Origin: Candidatus Hecatellales archaeon ex4484_218
Lineage (GTDB): Archaea; Thermoproteota; Bathyarchaeia; Hecatellales; Hecatellaceae
NCBI GenBank assembly: GCA_002254975.1
Contig: NJEB01000019.1
Location: forward strand, 1 to 9,565
Length of the DNA stretch: 9,565 nt
Direction: 5' to 3'
The translations under genes were made by a program, and so were the position numbers. The notes below the pieces were generated by a model. That model was given only the letters and a program-made list of their open reading frames with translations. It did not search any database and was not told the origin of the DNA. This document shows, one piece after another, positions 5,787 through 9,565 of the stretch. The stretch's first letter is position 1, and every line of letters starts with the position of its first letter.

Positions 5787-6683
5787 ATGGAGATTTTTAC
5801 CCTTAAAAGCTATTGGAGCCTAATAAAACCTAAAATTGTTTTAGCTATGCTTTCCCTATATTTTGCCCCCCTACTTGCAAACTTAGATTTGGCTTTTTCA
5901 TCCTTAAACCTCTTCTACTATTTTTTAGGGTTTGTTGGTGTTTTTACATCTGTTGGTGGTGCAAACGCTCTTAACTGTTATCTTGATAGGGATATTGACC
6001 TTTTAATGGTTAGAACTAGGAGAAGACCTCTCCCCCTAGGAAAAATAAAACCTAACCATGCACTATTTTTTAGTTTAACCCTCCTAGGTTTTGCTTTCAC
6101 TCTCTCTGTTATAGCATGTTTAACCTTAAGCCCTATTCCCATGGTTTTACTGTTTGTTGGTGTGTTATGCTATATTTTACTTTACACTATTGTGGGTAAA
6201 AGAAGGAGTTGGTTAAACGTTTTTCTTGTTTCCCCAGCAAACGCATGTCCTGTTTGGCTTGGATGGTTTTTAGCCTTTAAATCCATAAACCTCCACGGTT
6301 TTATTCTGGGGGTGCTTGCAGCCTTATGGGGTCCCCTCCACCTATGGATTATAGCCTACATATATTCTCAAGACTATAGGAGAGCTGGGATACCTATGCT
6401 TCCTGTTTTGGTTGAACGTAAAAAAAGTGTTTTAACTATTTTTGGTGTGACTATGCTTCTGGTTTTAGCCTCTTATATTCCCTATTTTTTAGGTTTTAAT
6501 AGTTTTGTTTATTTAGCCACAATAACAGTCTTAAACCTTTTAATGGTTTATTTTGCTGTTAAGTTTCTTCTAGACCCTAAAGGTAGGAATGGTTGGAGGC
6601 TTTTTAAGTTAACAGCACCCTACATAATCCTTATTCTTTTCATGTCAACCATAGACCTTAGGTTTACAGTTTTTCCAGTCTAA
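5787..6683 (+). CDS. ctaB: UbiA-family prenyltransferase, heme O synthase (protoheme IX farnesyltransferase) type
   Basis: A 298-residue integral membrane protein with about 8-9 hydrophobic helices. The first Asp-rich motif is N63-x3-D67-x3-D71 (NCYLDRDID), followed by RTRRRPLPLG (76-85). The second is D196 in QDYRRAGIPMLPV, with HLW (185-187) before it. DYxRAGxPMLPV and the polar stretch GKRRSWLN (137-144) point to the CtaB/Cox10 heme O synthase branch rather than menaquinone or lipid prenyltransferases. This branch adds a farnesyl-type group to the 2-vinyl of protoheme IX. The gene starts 10 nt after the HdrD-like stop. A weak GAGAGAAG ribosome site overlaps that stop, suggesting coupled translation. 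No heme-copper oxidase gene is present. Placement with a b-type cytochrome suggests it serves that subunit, by inference. Another aromatic or porphyrinoid acceptor is possible. Confidence 0.83.
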   Translation: MEIFTLKSYWSLIKPKIVLAMLSLYFAPLLANLDLAFSSLNLFYYFLGFVGVFTSVGGANALNCYLDRDIDLLMVRTRRRPLPLGKIKPNHALFFSLTLLGFAFTLSVIACLTLSPIPMVLLFVGVLCYILLYTIVGKRRSWLNVFLVSPANACPVWLGWFLAFKSINLHGFILGVLAALWGPLHLWIIAYIYSQDYRRAGIPMLPVLVERKKSVLTIFGVTMLLVLASYIPYFLGFNSFVYLATITVLNLLMVYFAVKFLLDPKGRNGWRLFKLTAPYIILILFMSTIDLRFTVFPV

Positions 6684-6705
6684 GTCTGAGGGAGAAACTT
6701 AAAAA

Positions 6706-6750
6706 CCTAAACATTTAAAATTTAGGATTAAAATTCAATATCTAATCCTA
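6706..6750 (+). promoter_or_regulatory. hdrA promoter/leader with two overlapping inverted repeats
   Basis: TTTAAAAT at 6714-6721 is TATA-like and would start transcription near 6742. A perfect 8-bp inverted repeat, TAGGATTA (6723-6730)/TAATCCTA (6743-6750), with a 12-nt spacer, covers the predicted start: a common position for an archaeal repressor operator. A second repeat, CCTAAA (6706-6711)/TTTAGG (6721-6726), with a 9-nt spacer, shares bases 6723-6726 with the first. The two hairpins could not form together. If transcription instead comes from the upstream operon, the same bases could act as an RNA switch or attenuator. Nothing here shows function directly. Confidence 0.4.
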
Positions 6751-6789
6751 GCGGGGATAGATTTCGGGTGTAAAGCTTAACATAAAAAA

Positions 6790-6794
6790 GGAGG
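6790..6794 (+). promoter_or_regulatory. Shine-Dalgarno of hdrA
   Basis: GGAGG, preceded by an A-run, ends 10 nt before ATG 6805. The start also matches the usual HdrA N-terminus. The 7-nt string AGCTTAA occurs on both sides of it (6774-6780 and 6799-6805, the second running into the start codon), without clear meaning. Confidence 0.55.
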
Positions 6795-6804
6795 ATTTAG
6801 CTTA

Positions 6805-9231
6805 ATGGAAGAACCTAGAATTGGTGTTTTTATTTGTAGGTGTGGTGGAAACATTTCAAACTGGGTTGATGTTGAAGCTGTTGCTGAGGCTGTAAAAGGA
6901 GAGGAAAACGTTGTTTTTACAACTGTTGACACCTATATGTGTTCAGCACCATCCCAAAAGATGATTCAAAATAAGATTAAAGAGTGTAATCTTAATAGGG
7001 TTGTTGTAGCCTCATGTAGTCCAAAAGTTCATGAGGCAACCTTTAGAAGATGTGTTGCTGAAGCAGGATTAAACCCATACTATTTTGAACATGTAAACAT
7101 TAGAGAACAATGTTCATGGGCTCACATGAAAGATGACATAAAAGAAAACACTAGGAAAGCTATAGACCATGTTCGTGGAGGAATTTTTAGAGCAAGATAT
7201 CTTGAACCATTAGAGGAGAGAAGGGAAAAAGCCCACAAATCTGTCCTTATCATTGGTGGAGGGATTGCTGGAATATCCGCTGCTTTAACACTTGCAGATT
7301 CAGGCTACCAAGTTCATATGGTTGAAAAAGAGCCTACCATAGGCGGACATATGGCCATGTATGGAAGGGTTTTCCCTACAATGGATTGTGCGCAATGTAT
7401 ACTTACACCAAGAATGGCTGATTGTGCAGTAAATCCAAACATCAAACTTTACACTTACTCTGAGGTTATGGAGGTAACAGGTTCTCCTGGAAACTTTCAT
7501 GTTAAAGTTTTAATGAAGCCAAGATATGTTGACCCTGAAAAATGTCGTGGTTGTGGAGCATGTGCAGAAAAATGTCCATGGACTAAACCTTCAGAGTTTG
7601 ACCTTGGATTAGGCTTGAGAAAAGCCGTCTATAGACCTTTCCCCCAAGCTGTTCCAAACATTTACCTTATAGACCCTGAAATTTGTGCATATATCAAGAC
7701 TGGGAAGTGTGGTATATGTCAGCAGGTTTGTCCAACAGGTGCAATAAACTTCGAGGATAAAGAAAAAATTGTTGAGGTTGATGTTGGAGTAATAATTGTT
7801 GCTACAGGCTTCGACCTTATAGATATCGAGAATAGGTATCCCGAACTTGGATATGGAAGATACCGTGAGGTTGTTACAGCCTTACAGGTTGAAAGACTTT
7901 TATCTTCAACAGGTCCAACTAAAGGATACTTAAAGGTTCCCGGAGACCCCAGAAAACCTATGGAATGGAGAGATGCGAAAAAGATAGCCTATATTTCATG
8001 TGTTGGTTCTAGAGACCCGCATAGAGGTGTACCTTATTGCAGTAAGGTTTGTTGTATGTATACGCTTAAACATGCTAAGCTTATTAAGGAGCTTTTCCCT
8101 GATGTTGAGATTTGGTATTACTATATCGATGTTAGGGCTGCTGGTAGAGGTTATGAAGAGTTTTATGAGGAGGTTCAGAAAGCTGGATTAAACCTTGTTA
8201 GAGGTAAGGCTGCTGAAGTTTATAAGGCTGAAAACAATGGAAGACTTATTGTTAGGGCTGAAGATACCCTGCTTGGAATGGTTTTTGAAAACGATTTTGA
8301 TATGGTTGTTTTGTGTCCTGCTCTTATTCCAGGTAAAGGATTAACTGATATTGTTCAAAAGTTGAAGATTCCTATTAGTGTAGACGGTTTTATAACTGAG
8401 AAACATCCGAAGCTTAATCCTGTAAGCACCTTAAAGGAAGGTATATATGTTTGTGGTTGTGCTATTGCACCAAAAGATATTAGAGATTGTGTTTCTGAGG
8501 CTTGGGGTGCCGCAGCAAAGGTTAACGAGTTTCTTGGTGAGGGAGAGGTAAAGATAAAACCTGAAAAGGTTCAGGTTAATCTAGACCTATGTAATGGTTG
8601 TGGTAGGTGTGTTGAAATCTGCCCTGTTGAGGCGATAAGGCTTGAGAATGGTAAGGCTGTGGTTGATGTTTATGCTTGTAATGGTTGTGGTGCATGCATC
8701 CCGGAATGTGAACCTGGAGCATTAGACCTAAAAAACTCAACAGAAAAACAGTTATATGCACAAATTGAGGGAATTCTGAAAGAGAAAACAGATAAACCAG
8801 TGATTTTAGCTTTTCTGGATGATGAGACTGCCTACACAACAGCAGACCTTTTAGGCTCTACAAGGGACTTTTATCCAACCTCAATTCGGATTGTTCGTGT
8901 ACCATCATCTGCAAGAGTTGGCTTAAAACATATTCTTTACGCTTTTGCTTGTGGTGCGGATGGTGTGCTTTTAGCTGATGGTGGTGAGGGTTCAGGCTCC
9001 TATCCTGAAGTTGCAAAAATAACAGAAAAAAGACAACGTGAATATAAGGGGTTTATGAGAAAATATCGGATTGAACCTCTACGTTTACGTTCTGCTGAAG
9101 TATATATTTCAGCACCAAGATTCCTAGGTGAAATCTTTAGAGTTTTTGCAAGCACCATAGAAGAAAGAGGAAAACTTTCAGACCAAATAAGAGAAAAAAT
9201 TAAAGCAGAATACAAACAAAAAACAGCCTAA
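6805..9231 (+). CDS. hdrA: HdrA flavoprotein fused to a cysteine-less MvhD-like domain
   Basis: An 808-residue cytoplasmic FAD/iron-sulfur subunit of heterodisulfide reductase-type complexes, which moves or bifurcates electrons between ferredoxin or a hydrogenase module and HdrBC. Order: N-terminal HdrA domain with ICRCGGNIS (10-18), CSPKVHEATFRR (71-82) and NIREQCSWAH (98-107); FAD site GGGIAGISAA (151-160); PTMDCAQCILTPRM (191-204); ferredoxin motif Cys247-250-253-257; second cluster motif around Cys293, 302, 305 and 309; thioredoxin-reductase-like part to about 575; C-terminal ferredoxin Cys596-599-602-606 and Cys625-628-631-635. From about 663 to 795 comes an MvhD-like domain, with SIRIVRVPSSARV at 693-705, as in HdrA-MvhD fusions and QmoB. 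Its cluster cysteines are gone: LDDETAY, VPSSARV and DGGEGSGSY stand where CxxC, PCSGR and a Cys-His-x3-Cys loop are expected. It lies 121 bp after ubiA, with its own candidate promoter, and probably works with the HdrDE-like proteins. Confidence 0.93.
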   Translation: MEEPRIGVFICRCGGNISNWVDVEAVAEAVKGEENVVFTTVDTYMCSAPSQKMIQNKIKECNLNRVVVASCSPKVHEATFRRCVAEAGLNPYYFEHVNIREQCSWAHMKDDIKENTRKAIDHVRGGIFRARYLEPLEERREKAHKSVLIIGGGIAGISAALTLADSGYQVHMVEKEPTIGGHMAMYGRVFPTMDCAQCILTPRMADCAVNPNIKLYTYSEVMEVTGSPGNFHVKVLMKPRYVDPEKCRGCGACAEKCPWTKPSEFDLGLGLRKAVYRPFPQAVPNIYLIDPEICAYIKTGKCGICQQVCPTGAINFEDKEKIVEVDVGVIIVATGFDLIDIENRYPELGYGRYREVVTALQVERLLSSTGPTKGYLKVPGDPRKPMEWRDAKKIAYISCVGSRDPHRGVPYCSKVCCMYTLKHAKLIKELFPDVEIWYYYIDVRAAGRGYEEFYEEVQKAGLNLVRGKAAEVYKAENNGRLIVRAEDTLLGMVFENDFDMVVLCPALIPGKGLTDIVQKLKIPISVDGFITEKHPKLNPVSTLKEGIYVCGCAIAPKDIRDCVSEAWGAAAKVNEFLGEGEVKIKPEKVQVNLDLCNGCGRCVEICPVEAIRLENGKAVVDVYACNGCGACIPECEPGALDLKNSTEKQLYAQIEGILKEKTDKPVILAFLDDETAYTTADLLGSTRDFYPTSIRIVRVPSSARVGLKHILYAFACGADGVLLADGGEGSGSYPEVAKITEKRQREYKGFMRKYRIEPLRLRSAEVYISAPRFLGEIFRVFASTIEERGKLSDQIREKIKAEYKQKTA

Positions 9232-9259
9232 AAAATAAAAACTTTTAATCTTTTATTTT
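9232..9259 (+). terminator. Possible terminator after hdrA
   Basis: AAAATAAAA (9232-9240) and TTTTATTTT (9251-9259) form a perfect 9-bp, all A:T inverted repeat with a 10-nt loop. It starts directly after the hdrA stop. The T-rich arm alone may serve as an archaeal termination signal; the hairpin would be weak. Confidence 0.4.
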
Positions 9260-9302
9260 AAGTGTTAGTTAAGGATAGGCTCTAACCCTTAAAAGTATGT
9301 GA

Positions 9303-9310
9303 GTATATGG
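9303..9310 (+). promoter_or_regulatory. Candidate TATA box of the lipoate ligase gene
   Basis: GTATATGG is centred about 26 nt before ATG 9333, which would give a leaderless or nearly leaderless transcript. Only a weak GGT (9324-9326) precedes the start as a ribosome site, in keeping with that. TTAAAAG at about 9288-9294 is an alternative. Confidence 0.3.
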
Positions 9311-9332
9311 TATTAGTTTTTGTGGTTTCACT

Positions 9333-9565
9333 ATGGCTTGGAGAATCCTTGATATTGGGATAGTTGATGGGCCGACAAGCACCTCCATTTTTGAGGCTGT
9401 CGGAATAAAATGTTCTAGGGGAGTTTCACCTAACACAATAATTTTTTGGAGAGTTAATCCTCCATGTGTTTATGTTGGTTACCACCAAATTGTAAAAAAA
9501 GAGGTTAACCTAGAAACATGTAAAAAGCTTGGATTTCATGTGGTTAGAAGAATTTTGGGTGGAGG
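9333..9565 (+). CDS. lplA: Lipoate-protein ligase/octanoyltransferase-like protein (3' partial)
   Basis: First 77 residues of a BPL/LplA/LipB-superfamily acyltransferase, which attaches lipoate or octanoate to the lysine of lipoyl domains. Marks: N-terminal WRILDIGIVDGP (3-14); IIFWRVNPPCVYVGYHQ (36-52), equivalent to the R-x-W-x-P-x-V-S-L-G-x-x-Q strand; VNLETCKKLGFHVVRR (58-73); then the start of the Gly-rich loop (RRILGG), which contacts the lipoyl-adenylate. An in-frame stop at 9300 and no other start codon before ATG 9333 fix the start. The sequence ends inside the conserved RR-x-x-GGG motif, so catalytic residues further on cannot be checked. Together with the GcvH-like carrier at 3118-3558 it suggests a local lipoylation pathway serving the Hdr genes. 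LplA, LipM and sHdr-associated sLpl cannot be told apart on this fragment. Confidence 0.85.
   Translation, partial: MAWRILDIGIVDGPTSTSIFEAVGIKCSRGVSPNTIIFWRVNPPCVYVGYHQIVKKEVNLETCKKLGFHVVRRILGG

Noticed and set aside
5000..5800. G/T-rich patches in the second half of the hdrD-like gene and in hdrA (about 8000-8700) as signs of transferred DNA
   Set aside because: The protein domains run through these patches without a break and codon choices stay within the general AT-rich, AGA/AGG pattern; local skew is weak evidence.
6684..6804. Small RNA or C/D box RNA in the ubiA-hdrA gap
   Set aside because: A CTGA string is present, but no C box (RTGATGA) or tRNA-like fold could be found; only the inverted repeats are supported.
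8576..8839. Minus-strand frame of 87 codons inside hdrA
   Set aside because: It is antisense to ferredoxin-type Cys/Gly codons, giving a His/Gln-rich shadow with no ribosome site.
1..9565. CRISPR array, insertion sequence, intein or integration site
   Set aside because: No regularly spaced repeats, transposase, terminal inverted repeats, intein motifs or tRNA ends were seen on either strand.

Overview
This is AT-rich DNA from an archaeon, most likely an anaerobic, uncultivated TACK/Thermoproteota-type lineage. The sequence signs are: an archaeal PurP-type purine enzyme; a divergent archaeal-style enolase; AGA/AGG-dominated arginine codons; TATA-like boxes upstream of genes; purine-rich Shine-Dalgarno (SD) motifs, including two that support TTG starts; and a large HdrA/HdrD/HdrE-type redox locus. 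The exact lineage cannot be fixed from this sequence alone.

Positions 1-3071 carry three housekeeping genes, and all three are broken. Enolase (+) lacks about 50 codons in its middle and changes frame near 505. PurP-family ligase (+) lacks roughly 15-25 codons and changes frame near 2035-2045. Malate/lactate dehydrogenase (-) is missing its last third and runs straight into the 3' end of the convergent PurP gene near 2476-2485. At each junction conserved sequence is absent, so single-base indels do not explain them. Real deletions or a locally collapsed assembly are the two main explanations.

Positions 3118-9565 look intact. A GcvH-like lipoyl carrier protein (-) is divergent from a compact operon (+). 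That operon encodes a HdrE/DsrM-like b-type cytochrome, a HdrD-like protein with two [4Fe-4S] motifs and two complete CCG domains, and a heme O synthase-type UbiA prenyltransferase. After a 121-bp gap with nested inverted repeats comes an 808-residue HdrA flavoprotein. It is fused to a C-terminal MvhD-like domain that has lost all the expected iron-sulfur cysteines. The window ends inside a lipoate-protein ligase-like gene (+).

Taken together, the sequence suggests a membrane-bound flavin/iron-sulfur/cytochrome complex (HdrA-HdrD-HdrE), with a possible dedicated heme-modifying enzyme. The flanking lipoyl carrier and lipoate ligase recall the bacterial and archaeal sHdr-LbpA sulfur-oxidation systems. 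The arrangement seen here differs, because it has a membrane HdrDE-type module, a degenerate MvhD fusion and a heme prenyltransferase. The functional link is inferred from gene neighbourhood and has not been shown. No RNA gene, CRISPR array, insertion sequence or intergenic stretch over 300 bp was found.
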